A stretch of 64,000 bases of DNA from DATIKM01 sp035477595 (GTDB lineage: Bacteria; Armatimonadota; Chthonomonadetes; Chthonomonadales; CAJBBX01): positions 62,001 through 126,000 of the forward strand of contig DATIKM010000142.1 in assembly GCA_035477595.1 (NCBI GenBank), given 5' to 3'. A program made the translations under genes and the position numbers. Every line of letters begins with the position of its first letter. The first letter of the stretch is position 1. The notes beneath the pieces are model-generated. The model saw nothing but the letters and a program-made list of their open reading frames with translations, ran no database searches and had not been told where the DNA came from. Positions 17,840 through 27,113 of the stretch are shown here, piece by piece.

Positions 17840-18322
17840 TCAGGCCGCGAAACGCGCCGCCCCGTCCGCCTCGATGATGGCGCTGAGCTCGAGCAGGATA
17901 ACGGCCCGATCGTTCACCTGGGAGAGGCCGTGGATGAAGCGGTGCTCGTCCCCGTTGGTGAGACGCGGCGGATCCTGGATCGTGTCGGCTGCGATGCTGA
18001 TCACGTCCGACACGGAGTCGGCGCGCAGCCCGAACGTGCGTCCCCCCACGTTAACCACCACGACGATCGTCTGGTCGTCGCCATCGATCGGCGGCAATCC
18101 GAGGCGCAGGCGCAGGTCCAGCATGGCGATGATCGACCCGCGGAGGTTGATGACGCCCAGCACGTAAGGCGGCGCATTCGGGACGCGGGTCGTCGCCGAG
18201 TACTTGCGGATCTCCTGCACATCAAGCAGGGGCACGCCGTACGTCTCATCGCCGAGCTGGAAGGCTAGGTACTGCTGCGTCTCGCTCGTCGCCGAGCGGG
18301 TTTCCATGCTCACCGTCTGCAT
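17840..18322 (-). CDS. cheW: Chemotaxis coupling protein CheW
   Basis: A 160-residue SH3-fold adaptor that links CheA to receptors in chemosensory arrays. The full CheW domain is present (YLAFQLGDETYGVPLLDVQEI, GVINLRGSIIAMLDLRLRLGL, GLRADSVSDVI). The ATG at 18322 follows GGAGGG; a second in-frame ATG five codons on is possible. It is the last gene of a minus-strand STAS-CheA-CheW run, 85 bp behind cheA. Confidence 0.92.
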   Translation of the reverse strand: MQTVSMETRSATSETQQYLAFQLGDETYGVPLLDVQEIRKYSATTRVPNAPPYVLGVINLRGSIIAMLDLRLRLGLPPIDGDDQTIVVVVNVGGRTFGLRADSVSDVISIAADTIQDPPRLTNGDEHRFIHGLSQVNDRAVILLELSAIIEADGAARFAA

Positions 18323-18407
18323 CGTCCGTTTCCCTCCACAGACGCCAGAGGCCCGCGGCGAGCGGGGCGACGCCTGGCCTGTCGGATGCGTGGGTCGCAG
18401 GCGGCCG

Positions 18408-20591
18408 TCATGCGGCCGCCGGCTCCCGAAGGTGCTGTGCGGTCGAGGCGTCCTGCGCCCGGCGCACGATGTTGCCCACGTCGATGATAAGTGCGACGCG
18501 TCCATCGCCAAGGATGGTGGCCCCGGAGAACCCGGGAACGCGCGCGTAGTTGGCCTCCAGGCTCTTCATCACCACCTGCTGCTGCCCGACGATCTCGTCC
18601 GCCAGCACTGCCACCTGCTGTTCGTCCTGCTCCAGGACCACGAGGAGGCCTTGCGAGGTCCTCTCGGCGGTCTCTGGCACGGCAAAGAGGCTGGCCAGCC
18701 TGGTGAGCGGCAGGAAGCGGCCGCGCACGTTCACCATCTGCAGCGAGCCCAGGGCGCTGCAGTGGAGCACACTCGCCGGCTGGAAAGCCTCCATCACGGA
18801 GGTGAGCGGCAGAATGTAGTGCTCCTCGCCGACCCGCAGCACGAGGCCGTCCATGATGGCGAGCGTGAGGGGCACCTTGATAAGGAAGCGGGAGCCCTGT
18901 CCGAGCTCCGACTGCACCGAAACCATGCCTCCGAGCGTCTCGACGTTCCGCTTCACCACGTCCATGCCGACACCGCGGCCAGAGACGTCGCTCACCGCCT
19001 CGGCCGTAGAGAAGCCCGGCCGGAAGAGGAGGTCGTAGTAGCCGTCGGCGGACAGCCGCTCGTCCTCGCGCAGCCAGCCGAGACCGACCGCTTTACGGTG
19101 GATCCTCTCGGGGTCAATGCCGTGGCCGTCGTCAGCCACCTCTATATGGATGCGTCCCTCGGCCTGGAAGGCGTTGAGGCGGACGGAGCCGGTGGCGGGC
19201 TTGCCGGCCGCCTTGCGCTCAGCCGGAGGCTCGATGCCATGGTCGATGCTGTTCCGCAGCAGATGCGTTAGCGGGTCGGCCAGAGCGTCGAGCAGCGTCC
19301 GGTCCAGCTCGGTCTCCTCCCCGGAGATGTCGAGCCGGACGTCCTTCTGCATCGCGGCCGCGAGGTCGCGGACCATGCGCGGGAACCGGCTGAAGACGTA
19401 GCCCACCGGGATCATGCGGATCGCCATGACTCGCTCATGCAGGTCGCGGACGTGCCGCTCCATCTGCGACAGCGCCAGCCTCGCGTCCGCGTCCGCGATG
19501 CGCGCTTCCGCGGCATTCAGCATCGACTGGGCGATGACGATCTCGCTTGTGAGGTTAAACAGCGCGTCTACCTTCTCCGTCGCGACGCGGATCGTCTGCG
19601 CCTCCGCTCTCCTCCGGCCCTGCGCCGCACCGCCGGTCTGAGCCGGTCCGCCCTGCGCGGATAGAGCCGGTTGCGCCGCCGGTTGGCGCGCGATGGGCGC
19701 GGCATGTGGCCCGGCCGGCGAGTCCCCTGTGGCGATTGTCGGGTCCTCGTGCGCCTCGCTGGCCGCAGAGGCGGCGGATGCCTCCGCCATTCCCGTCGCG
19801 CGGGCCTCGTTGCCGGGTGCATCCTCCGGTGCCGGGGCGCCGTCGCCGATGGGAGTGATGTGAGTGGAGGCGCCGTCGGACGAGAGATCGAGGACAGCCC
19901 GCAGGATGACAGGGTCCGAGGCAGTCTCCACCTCTGCGTCCCACGACAGATGGCACACCGTGGCGTCGAGTTCCGCGAGACGGGGCACGGTCTCCACCAG
20001 GCGGCAGGAGCGGATCGTGGCGTAGTGCTGAAGCTCCGACAGGGCCCCGATCGGGTCGCCCTCCGCGTCGAATGCCGGACCCGGACTGAACGCGAGCCGG
20101 TAACGCGCGGCGTCCGGCGAGGCTGCAATCATCTCCGCCATGGGCGTGGGCGCCTCCGCATCGGGCGATCCCGACGGCGGCCTGGGTGAGACAGGGATGC
20201 CCGGGACGCCGCGCATCTCAGCATCTATGCGCTGAATGAGCGGTTCGCAGGCTGGCTCGGGAACATCGCCCTGCGTCTGGCTCGCGGCCAGCATGCGTCG
20301 GATGACGTCGACCGCTTCCAGCATCATGTCGACCAGCGGGCGCGTGAGCTCGTGGCCTCCCTGGCGCAGGACGTCGAGTGCGTTCTCGAGCCGATGGGTG
20401 AAGCGGCTGATATGGGTGAAGCCCATGACCCCGCTATTGCCCTTGAGCGAGTGCGCATGACGGAAGAGCGCGTTGATCGCCTCGGTGTCGGCGCCCCGCT
20501 TGTCCATGTCGAGCAGAACCTGCTCGATCTGCTCGACGCCTTCGCGCGCCTCCTCATAGAACAGCTTCACAAGCGAGTCGGTGGGGTCCAT
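18408..20591 (-). CDS. cheA: Chemotaxis histidine kinase CheA
   Basis: A 727-residue cytosolic histidine kinase. The HPt domain (about 1-105) carries the phosphoacceptor His47 in HAHSLKGNS. A second, divergent domain (about 160-240) resembles the P2/receiver-docking-like segment of delta-type CheA proteins. A long Ala/Pro-rich linker precedes the dimerisation domain (VATEKVDALFNLTSEIVIAQ), the ATPase with N-box LLRNSIDHGIE and G-box GRGVGMDVVKRNVE, and the C-terminal CheW-like domain (MDGLVLRVGEEHYILPL). GGAGGCGAAGC precedes the ATG. No receptor, CheY, CheR or CheB gene occurs within this window, so the output is unknown. Confidence 0.95.
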   Translation of the reverse strand: MDPTDSLVKLFYEEAREGVEQIEQVLLDMDKRGADTEAINALFRHAHSLKGNSGVMGFTHISRFTHRLENALDVLRQGGHELTRPLVDMMLEAVDVIRRMLAASQTQGDVPEPACEPLIQRIDAEMRGVPGIPVSPRPPSGSPDAEAPTPMAEMIAASPDAARYRLAFSPGPAFDAEGDPIGALSELQHYATIRSCRLVETVPRLAELDATVCHLSWDAEVETASDPVILRAVLDLSSDGASTHITPIGDGAPAPEDAPGNEARATGMAEASAASAASEAHEDPTIATGDSPAGPHAAPIARQPAAQPALSAQGGPAQTGGAAQGRRRAEAQTIRVATEKVDALFNLTSEIVIAQSMLNAAEARIADADARLALSQMERHVRDLHERVMAIRMIPVGYVFSRFPRMVRDLAAAMQKDVRLDISGEETELDRTLLDALADPLTHLLRNSIDHGIEPPAERKAAGKPATGSVRLNAFQAEGRIHIEVADDGHGIDPERIHRKAVGLGWLREDERLSADGYYDLLFRPGFSTAEAVSDVSGRGVGMDVVKRNVETLGGMVSVQSELGQGSRFLIKVPLTLAIMDGLVLRVGEEHYILPLTSVMEAFQPASVLHCSALGSLQMVNVRGRFLPLTRLASLFAVPETAERTSQGLLVVLEQDEQQVAVLADEIVGQQQVVMKSLEANYARVPGFSGATILGDGRVALIIDVGNIVRRAQDASTAQHLREPAAA

Positions 20592-20697
20592 GCTTCGCCT
20601 CCGGGTTGCGCGCGTCGCGCAGGTCGCCCGGCGCGCGCCGCTCTTTCGGCATCCGGGTCACACCCCGGTCGCGCGCACTCGGGCGCGCCGCGCGCCC

Positions 20698-21030
20698 TCA
20701 CGCGGCGCGGCGGCCTCGCTTGCGCTCCGTCTCCAGGCCGAGGGCGTCCGCCAGGCCGAATGCGCCGAGGGTCGCGCGCAGAGCGTCGGACCCGACGGAC
20801 AGCGCGAACGTGCCGCCAGCAGCCTCCACGGACCTCCGCAGCGACATCAGCGCCTGCAGGAAGGCGATGTGAATGCGCTCCGTCTGTGTCCACACGAGCG
20901 AGACGTTGCAGCCCTCCATAGCCAGCGGGCGCAGGTCGGACACGAACGCGTCGAGCTCTCCAAACGCCGGCTCGCCGGCTACGCGCACCGTCAGCCCGCG
21001 CGACGAGCGGTCAACCTTGATCTGGGGCAT
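20698..21030 (-). CDS. STAS-domain protein of the chemosensory cluster
   Basis: A 110-residue single STAS domain of the anti-anti-sigma/MlaB-like type: beta strand LTVRVAGEPAFGELDAF, the central VSLVWTQTERIHIAFLQAL helix region, and GTFALSVGSDALRATLGAFGL. The usual phosphorylatable Ser/Thr in a DSSG motif is absent at the expected place. Such small STAS proteins are often encoded beside CheA. It lies 106 bp upstream of cheA on the same strand; a GAGGAG precedes the ATG. A regulatory or scaffolding part in the chemosensory signalling is inferred. Confidence 0.75.
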   Translation of the reverse strand: MPQIKVDRSSRGLTVRVAGEPAFGELDAFVSDLRPLAMEGCNVSLVWTQTERIHIAFLQALMSLRRSVEAAGGTFALSVGSDALRATLGAFGLADALGLETERKRGRRAA

Positions 21031-21117
21031 GGGCGTATCGAGCTCCTCTGACGGATTATCGGCACGTGCGCGCTCGCCTGGTAGACCGGTACGAAACGAA
21101 CAGGACGGCGCCTGGCG

Positions 21118-22029
21118 CTACCGGTCGATCGTCAGGTGAAGCTGCACCCAGTAGACGCGGCGGTCGGACGTGGCAGCCATCGCCGACTCGATGGCGAGTT
21201 CCGGGCTCGCGCGCATGTGGACCCCGTAGACGGTGCCGCCGAAGCGACCGTGGTCTCCCGCGTCGTCGCGCCAGTCGTAGAGCGCCACGTAGGGCTCCGC
21301 CCAGCTCACGATCTGGTGGCCGAGCCGCACCGATCCGAACCTGAGGGAGCGGCCACCGCGATCCCACATAAGGACGCCTTCGCCGCGTGCGCGCCACGGC
21401 CCGCGCTCGAGCGAGGCGTCCAGACCGATGCCTCTCGTGTGCGATGGCCCGCCGCTGGCTCCGGAGCCGAGCGCCGCCGACAGGCCAGCCGAGACGCCGG
21501 GAAGGGCTTCGCGCCCCAGGCGCACGTGGACGTTTGGCCGCATTTCGTCGTCGGTGAGGGTGATCGCGCCGCTTCCCTCGTACCGTCCCGTCCGCCAGTC
21601 GAGCGCCAGGCCGTTGGCGGGCCGGTAGAGCCACTCCTGCGAGGCGAAGGGCACCCAGAACCGGCCCGCGCGCACGCTCGCCGCTCCTCCCCACGGAACG
21701 CGCCACCATGCCTCGGCCGGCTGGCGGTACCCGAGACCCCCTCGGCTGAACGCGGCGCCCACTCCGACGGCGAGGCGCGCCCCGTGGCCGCTTACGGCCG
21801 TCCAGTCGACGGCAGCGGTGGACGGCCAGCTCGCGCTCGATCCCGCCCAATGGCCATCCGACGCGCGGCGAAGGCCTTCGATGTCGCTGATGCCCTGGTA
21901 CAGGTCGAGCGAGAACCGGAACGGCCGAGGCCGCTCCGCGCTCGGCTCGTCGACGGCGGCCGCACGCAGGGCGATGGCAGAGAGTGCCACGACGAGAGCC
22001 GTGGTGATCCATGGAGTCCAGCGGCGCAT
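21118..22029 (-). CDS. Exported porin-like beta-strand protein
   Basis: A 303-residue protein with a signal peptide (about 1-25). The mature part alternates short amphipathic strands ending in aromatic residues (FRFSLDLYQGI, RLAVGVGAAFS, EAWWRVPWGG, GRFWVPFASQEWLYR) and finishes VYWVQLHLTIDR, consistent with an outer-membrane beta-barrel. No family was recognised. GGGAGG precedes the ATG. It lies on the same strand between the DUF2961 gene and the STAS gene, 87 bp from the latter, but cotranscription is uncertain because a terminator precedes it. Confidence 0.6.
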   Translation of the reverse strand: MRRWTPWITTALVVALSAIALRAAAVDEPSAERPRPFRFSLDLYQGISDIEGLRRASDGHWAGSSASWPSTAAVDWTAVSGHGARLAVGVGAAFSRGGLGYRQPAEAWWRVPWGGAASVRAGRFWVPFASQEWLYRPANGLALDWRTGRYEGSGAITLTDDEMRPNVHVRLGREALPGVSAGLSAALGSGASGGPSHTRGIGLDASLERGPWRARGEGVLMWDRGGRSLRFGSVRLGHQIVSWAEPYVALYDWRDDAGDHGRFGGTVYGVHMRASPELAIESAMAATSDRRVYWVQLHLTIDR

Positions 22030-22122
22030 GGGGCTCGTGCCTCCCTCGGATGCGTAGCGTCAGCGCCCCGCAGAGCTACCGGGTTGTGCCATGCGGCGGG
22101 CGTCCACCACCACACCAAAGGC

Positions 22123-22157
22123 CGCGAGCCCCGCCTCAGTGAGAGGCGGGGCTCGCG
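22123..22157 (-). terminator. Strong hairpin terminator after the DUF2961 gene
   Basis: A perfect 15 bp stem with 5-base loop (left arm 22123-22137, right arm 22143-22157), 20 bases after the minus-strand stop at 22177, followed on that strand by a short TTT-containing stretch. It should separate the DUF2961 gene from the porin-like gene. Confidence 0.7.
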
Positions 22158-22176
22158 CGGCGGAGTGGCTAGGCAG

Positions 22177-24204
22177 TTACGGTGCGCTGGCCAGCAGGAG
22201 GTAGTCCAGGCCGAACATGAAGGCAGGCCTCGCGGCGGCGTTCGCGCCCACGATCTCGGCGGTCAGGCGGTGCCGTCCCCTCGTCAGGAAGTGGATGCCC
22301 AGGGACATTTCCCCCGTCGCGATCACCGACGTGTGATACAGATCGATCGGGTCTCCCAGCTTCGCTCCATCAAGCCAGAGCTGAACGACACCGTAGTCGG
22401 GCGCCTTCGTAAGCTGGGCGCGGAGGTCGTAGCGGCCCGCCGTCTCCACGTCAAACGCGACGGTGAGGCGATCACCGGGCTCGGCGCCCGTCCACCAGAG
22501 CTGCCGGTCGGCGCTCCAATCCGGACCGAAGCCCCCGAGTTCCTGCGGTGCAGCGTTGCCACGCGTCCTCTCCACGATGGGCAGTGCCTCGCCTTCGATG
22601 GCGCCCTCTACCTTCTTGGCGGGAGGCGGCTCCACATCGAAGTAGCCGGTCCGGTCCGCGAGCGAGGCCGCACGGTAGGGATCGCCCCCTCCGGGCGCCT
22701 CATACCAGTACGCCGTCGCGGCGTAGAGCGTCGGCCGGTTGTTGGGGAAGTACTTCTCGATGTCCGCCTGGAAGGCCGTCTGGAAGGGCACGTTGTCGGC
22801 GACGTGCCACCGGTTCACGCTGATGTGACCGCGGTTGTGTCCGCTGTTGTAGGACTGGCTGTGGAAGGCGTTCTGGAAGAGGTCTGGGCTGCACCATGCG
22901 TAGCCGAAGTAGTCCTCGGATCCGGTGCCGAAGGTCGAGGGGAAGGTCTCGCCGTCCACCCAGAACTTCTCGTCTCCCTCGCCCCACCAGTCGCCCTTGG
23001 GGTTCCAGACGTGCAGATGCACGCCCACGTAGCGCCCGCGACCCGTGGTCTTCAGCATCGGCCAGTCGATCCACCGCTCCGGCTCCGAGGGCAGGAACGC
23101 GTCGCGGTGCCACTTCGCGTGAAACCGGCCCTGTTCCTCGATTGGCCTGGTCAGCGGGGCGTGGGTGATGGCTACCTCCATTCGACGCGCGGTGGCCCCG
23201 TCGTTCACCAGCTCGACTCGCGCCCTCTTGGCGAACGGCATGTACCAGAGAGCGTAGAACCCCTCACTGGTCATGCCGAGGGGCAGGGACCGGTAGAGGT
23301 TGACGCCAGGCGCCGTGCCGAAGAAGTCGCCCAGGGGCGCCCACACGGCGGGGTCTGCGTCATCGTCCCAGGTGATCCGCAGCGCCATCTCGCGAAGGGC
23401 GGCCACCTGTTCCCCGCGCGTCTGGAGGTTGCAGCGCACACGGATCGCCGTGATGGCGCGCGCACCGGTGAGCGTCGCGACGGTAGCAGCGCCGCCCGGG
23501 CGGACCGAGCGTCTGGACCTAACCGTCCGCTCTCCCGCGCGCTTCCCGGCAGGGTCCTCGCCGAGGTTGCGCCTGAGGAAACGGTCCGCGTCTGCGAGGG
23601 CGTCGAGCGCCTCCTCGCTGAGCGCTCGCGTGAAGGTGGGGAGCCTGGTGCCCTTCGGGTAGCGCGTATACGTGAAGTGGTAGTACAGGCCCCAGTCCCG
23701 GTCCGCCGTGATCTTGCAGGACGACTGGAAGGGAATGGGCACGTAGTTATTCCAGCCCTGCGCGACCTGGTAGACCAGCGACGGGTAGGTGAACGGCGCG
23801 TTCATGCGGTCGAAGTACCCGCTGAAGGGGAGGTCTACCTGGGGCTGCGTGGCTCCGTCTAGGGTGATCCGCACGCGGCCCTTGCCCGGCGTGGCGGACC
23901 AGATGCGCCAGATCACGCCCGGTCCCTCAATCTCCGCAAGGACGAGCTCGTCGCCCTCGGTGCGAATGACGCCGGTGCCGTCGCCGTTGGCATCCCAGGC
24001 GACGTGCTTGCCCGTGACCCCATCGATCCTGCTCGCCCGGTCGTAGCTGGACCACTGCTCACACTTCTCGCCGGAGGCTGGCAGCCGGGCCAGGCCCTCC
24101 AGATCGTACAGCCGGCGCACGAGGTCCACGTACGTAAGATCCTCGCCCGTCGCAGGTCCCCCGAAGACAACCAGCGCCGCCGCCAGCGACCAGACCAGCT
24201 TCAT
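22177..24204 (-). CDS. Exported DUF2961 (GH172-like) protein
   Basis: A 675-residue secreted protein: signal peptide (about 1-20, GGPATG) then the DUF2961 double jelly-roll. Motifs include WRIWSATPGKGRVRITLDG, LPFSGYFDR, and the family signature FGTGSEDYFGYAWC. DUF2961 corresponds to glycoside hydrolase family 172, which includes arabinofuranosidases and difructose-anhydride enzymes; the substrate here is not predictable. A C-terminal carbohydrate-binding-like beta domain follows (RLTVAFDVETAGRYDLRAQL). The ATG at 24204 follows GGAGGAGGGCGCC. It ends at the strong hairpin 22123-22157. Confidence 0.88.
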   Translation of the reverse strand: MKLVWSLAAALVVFGGPATGEDLTYVDLVRRLYDLEGLARLPASGEKCEQWSSYDRASRIDGVTGKHVAWDANGDGTGVIRTEGDELVLAEIEGPGVIWRIWSATPGKGRVRITLDGATQPQVDLPFSGYFDRMNAPFTYPSLVYQVAQGWNNYVPIPFQSSCKITADRDWGLYYHFTYTRYPKGTRLPTFTRALSEEALDALADADRFLRRNLGEDPAGKRAGERTVRSRRSVRPGGAATVATLTGARAITAIRVRCNLQTRGEQVAALREMALRITWDDDADPAVWAPLGDFFGTAPGVNLYRSLPLGMTSEGFYALWYMPFAKRARVELVNDGATARRMEVAITHAPLTRPIEEQGRFHAKWHRDAFLPSEPERWIDWPMLKTTGRGRYVGVHLHVWNPKGDWWGEGDEKFWVDGETFPSTFGTGSEDYFGYAWCSPDLFQNAFHSQSYNSGHNRGHISVNRWHVADNVPFQTAFQADIEKYFPNNRPTLYAATAYWYEAPGGGDPYRAASLADRTGYFDVEPPPAKKVEGAIEGEALPIVERTRGNAAPQELGGFGPDWSADRQLWWTGAEPGDRLTVAFDVETAGRYDLRAQLTKAPDYGVVQLWLDGAKLGDPIDLYHTSVIATGEMSLGIHFLTRGRHRLTAEIVGANAAARPAFMFGLDYLLLASAP

Positions 24205-24331
24205 GGCGCCCTCCTCCGTTGTCCGGCCCTGATGGCAGGTCGGTTTCCTCTGCGTTCGCGGCGCGGTGCGGGTTGTCCTCCTGAGCATCTCATGGGGCGG
24301 GCGACGCGGGCGTCAGCCCTGTGCCGCAGGG

Positions 24332-25807
24332 CTACAGGTAGCCGAGGTCCTCGAGCCGTCGGGCGATCTCGGCCTCCTCGTCCTCCGAGTAGACCGACGA
24401 TGGCTCGGCGTCGTCCAGGCCATCGCGCCCCATGCTGGTTGGCGGCTCGACGCCCAGCTCCTGGAGGATCGCCGGCGCGACCCGGCAGATTGACCAGCCG
24501 TCCCGCCGGCGCGACGCCAGCGGAGTGGATCCTGGCGTCTGGCCCGGGCGCGCGACGATCGCGATGCCGAGCGGAGAGTGGTTGGCGTCGTCAGGGCCCG
24601 TGTCGTTCTCGTGGGTCCATACGGCGTCGTGGCCCACGCTGCCGACCGAACGCCAGTCGAGGTCGCCGAAGTAGACGATGAGGTCCGGCGGTATGCCCCG
24701 GCACTCGGCGTATACCTCCTGCGGGCGGAAGGTGCGGGTGCCGATCGGTCGTCCCCGCTCGTCGGGCAGGGCGCGGAGCCGGCTCGAAAGCTCGTCGCGC
24801 AGCGCCTCGTAGGCGTCGGGGTCGACCGCGCCTTGCTGCTCGCGACCCTTCACGTTGAGGAAGATCCGCCCGTAGTACCCTCCGTCGCCCCAAGCACGAG
24901 TGCGCGGCCAGTCCACCATGTCGGGCGCGAGCTTGGTCACGCGGTCGGGAGCCCGCTTGAGCGACAGGTAGCCCTCGCGGATCAGCCAGTCGTTCACGCA
25001 GATGCCGCCGACCATGCGCCGCGCGCCGTGGTCGGAGACCACCATAACCGTGGTGTCGTCCGGGAGCACCGCTAGGAGCGACCCCACCTGCTCGTCCAGC
25101 CGGCGGTAGTAGTCGCGGAGCGCGTGCTGGTAGGGGTTCCCGGGCTCGTGCAGCGGATGCCCGGCGTCGAAGTAGCGCCAGAAGCCGTGGTGCAGTCGGT
25201 CGGGGCCCATCTCGACCATGGCGAAGAGGTCCCACGGCTCGCTGACCGCGAGATGCCGGGCCAGCGCGAACCGGACGTCGGTCATCTCGTGCACCTGGGC
25301 AAGCAGGCGGTCCTTGTCCGTGGTGCGGAAGTCACGCACGTCGATGACGTACTCGCCCACGACACGCCGGATGTCATCGGCAAGCGAGGCAGGATAGGTG
25401 TACTGTACCGAGGTGCTCGGGGCCAGAAAGTCACAGACCATGAGCCCCTGGATCGGTCGCGGCGGGTACGTGAGCGGGATGCCCAGGAGGATGCTGCGCA
25501 TTCCTGCGGCGCCCAGCACATCCCAGACTGCCTGTTCGTGCACCATGCGGCTGCTGGCGAACGCTAGGCCGTCGTAGGAGTGGTCCCTCCGGTTCCGGAA
25601 CCCGTAGATCCCGAGCGCGCCGGGGTCGCGGCCCGTGAACATGCTCATCCAGGCGGGCACGGTGATCGGCGGAACAGTCGACTCGAGCGGGCCCCAGACG
25701 CCGCGCTCCATCAGGGAGCGGAGGTTCGGCAGGTCGGACAGGAACCGGTCGAAGACCAGCTCCGGCGGAGCGCTGTCGAGGCCGATGACGCAGACTCGGC
25801 GGGCCAC
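24332..25807 (-). CDS. Type I phosphodiesterase/nucleotide pyrophosphatase family protein
   Basis: A 491-residue alkaline-phosphatase-superfamily hydrolase without signal peptide. The N-terminal VCVIGLDSAPP holds the first metal-binding Asp11; the probable nucleophile is Thr49 in ITVPAWMSMFTG; the second metal site appears in VMVVSDHGARR. These enzymes cleave phosphodiester or phosphate bonds in nucleotides or lipid headgroups. The start is GTG at 25807. It follows the dehydrogenase gene by 19 bp on the same strand, suggesting an operon. The substrate is unknown. Confidence 0.85.
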   Translation of the reverse strand: MARRVCVIGLDSAPPELVFDRFLSDLPNLRSLMERGVWGPLESTVPPITVPAWMSMFTGRDPGALGIYGFRNRRDHSYDGLAFASSRMVHEQAVWDVLGAAGMRSILLGIPLTYPPRPIQGLMVCDFLAPSTSVQYTYPASLADDIRRVVGEYVIDVRDFRTTDKDRLLAQVHEMTDVRFALARHLAVSEPWDLFAMVEMGPDRLHHGFWRYFDAGHPLHEPGNPYQHALRDYYRRLDEQVGSLLAVLPDDTTVMVVSDHGARRMVGGICVNDWLIREGYLSLKRAPDRVTKLAPDMVDWPRTRAWGDGGYYGRIFLNVKGREQQGAVDPDAYEALRDELSSRLRALPDERGRPIGTRTFRPQEVYAECRGIPPDLIVYFGDLDWRSVGSVGHDAVWTHENDTGPDDANHSPLGIAIVARPGQTPGSTPLASRRRDGWSICRVAPAILQELGVEPPTSMGRDGLDDAEPSSVYSEDEEAEIARRLEDLGYL

Positions 25808-25826
25808 AGTGTTGCCTGCCGCCCGT

Positions 25827-26927
25827 CTACAGCGCGACAGCGGTGGAGGCGGAATGCTCCAGCACCTCGCCGGCGGACACCTCGCGACCCAGGCGGTCAG
25901 ACAGGTAGATGCCCTCGCTCACCAGCATGGTTGCCAGGGCGACCTCCGCGGTCGGCAGCAGGTCGACCTTCCCGAGTTGCGCGGCGATCCAGTGGTGCTG
26001 TGGCGAGTCGAAGGCCCACTCGAGGTCGTTGAGCTGGTGCCACCGCCAGTCGGCGCTCTCAATGTCGAAGGTGGCGTTCATCTCGAGATCGCACTCGCTC
26101 GAGTGGTAGCTGAGCGGCTCGAACCGGATGCCGCCCCGCGACCCGACAATGCAGGAGCCGTCGAACCCGCCGAGATGGATGGCCCACGACTCGATGATGT
26201 CGATCGTCAGGTCGCCCTCGCACTTCACGAACCCGAGGCCCAGCTCTTCCACGTTGTAGCCGCTCTCGGCGCGCCGGCGCTCGTCCATGCCGGTCTCCTG
26301 GTACACCTTGCCGCTGATGCGCTGGACCTCGGGCATCCCCAGGAGGAACAGTATGCGGCTGATGTGGTAGACGCCCATATCGTAGAGAGCGCCACCGGCC
26401 GCGACCTCCTTCTTGACGAAGGACGCGGTGCCGTACCCGTCGACGAACGGGCGCCCGCGGCGGCGGAACCCCGTGGAGCGCGCGTGGTAGAGCTTCCCGA
26501 GGCGACCGTCGGCGATGAGCCGCCGCGCCACCTTGGTCTCCTTCGCGAAGAGCGTGCTGAGCTGGATGCTGAGCTTGCGTCCGCAGGCGCGCGCCGCATC
26601 GAGCATGGCCTTGGCATCCACATACGAGCCGGCCATCGGCTTCTCGCAATAGACGTTCTTGCCCGACTCCAGCGCAGCGATGGTGACCGGCGCGTGCAGG
26701 TTGTTATGAAGGCAGACATCCACCGCATCGATGTCGGTGCGGGCGAGGAGCTGGCGAAAGTCTGTCGTGGCGTACGGAATCCCGTAGCGCTCCGCCACCG
26801 CGCGGACCTCTGCGCAGTCGACGTCGGCGGCCGCCACGATCTCGGCGCCCGGTATGTGCGCGTAGTTGTCGAGGTGCGCCTTGCCAATCTGTCCGACGCC
26901 GATCATGCCAATTCGCACGCGATCCAT
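25827..26927 (-). CDS. Gfo/Idh/MocA family NAD(P)-dependent oxidoreductase
   Basis: A 366-residue cytosolic dehydrogenase, probably acting on a sugar or cyclitol. The N-terminal Rossmann motif GMIGVGQIGKAHL and the conserved CEKPM (YCEKPMAGS) define the family; the C-terminal alpha/beta domain follows with GALYDMGVYHISRILFLLG. The ATG at 26927 follows GGGAG. It is divergent from hrcA and probably cotranscribed with the downstream phosphodiesterase. The specific substrate cannot be told from the sequence. Confidence 0.9.
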   Translation of the reverse strand: MDRVRIGMIGVGQIGKAHLDNYAHIPGAEIVAAADVDCAEVRAVAERYGIPYATTDFRQLLARTDIDAVDVCLHNNLHAPVTIAALESGKNVYCEKPMAGSYVDAKAMLDAARACGRKLSIQLSTLFAKETKVARRLIADGRLGKLYHARSTGFRRRGRPFVDGYGTASFVKKEVAAGGALYDMGVYHISRILFLLGMPEVQRISGKVYQETGMDERRRAESGYNVEELGLGFVKCEGDLTIDIIESWAIHLGGFDGSCIVGSRGGIRFEPLSYHSSECDLEMNATFDIESADWRWHQLNDLEWAFDSPQHHWIAAQLGKVDLLPTAEVALATMLVSEGIYLSDRLGREVSAGEVLEHSASTAVAL

Positions 26928-27048
26928 GGACGTGACTCCCGATAATGGGGTGGAAGTGCGGCCGCCGAGCCGCCACCGCAGGCCCATTATGGCACACGGC
27001 AGCTCGGTGCGCCTCGGCGTGCGGGACGCTCTCGAGCGATGGCCCGCG

Positions 27049-27078
27049 TTGACAAAGCGCGCCGCCGGAGCCTATACT
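27049..27078 (+). promoter_or_regulatory. Sigma-70-like promoter of hrcA
   Basis: TTGACA (27049-27054), an 18-base spacer and TATACT (27073-27078) predict a start near 27085, 29 bases before the GTG. No CIRCE inverted repeat (TTAGCACTC/GAGTGCTAA) was seen here. Confidence 0.75.
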
Positions 27079-27113
27079 TCGCGTGTTGGAGCGCTTGGAA
27101 CCGGAGCGGTTCG

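Noticed and set aside
21136..23862. A 908-codon plus-strand open frame
   Set aside because: It lies antisense to the porin-like and DUF2961 genes, has Arg/Gly/His-rich shadow composition and no recognisable domain.
26986..26991. CATAAT on the minus strand as a promoter for the Gfo/Idh/MocA gene
   Set aside because: No -35 at 16-18 bases upstream; the element alone is too weak to call.
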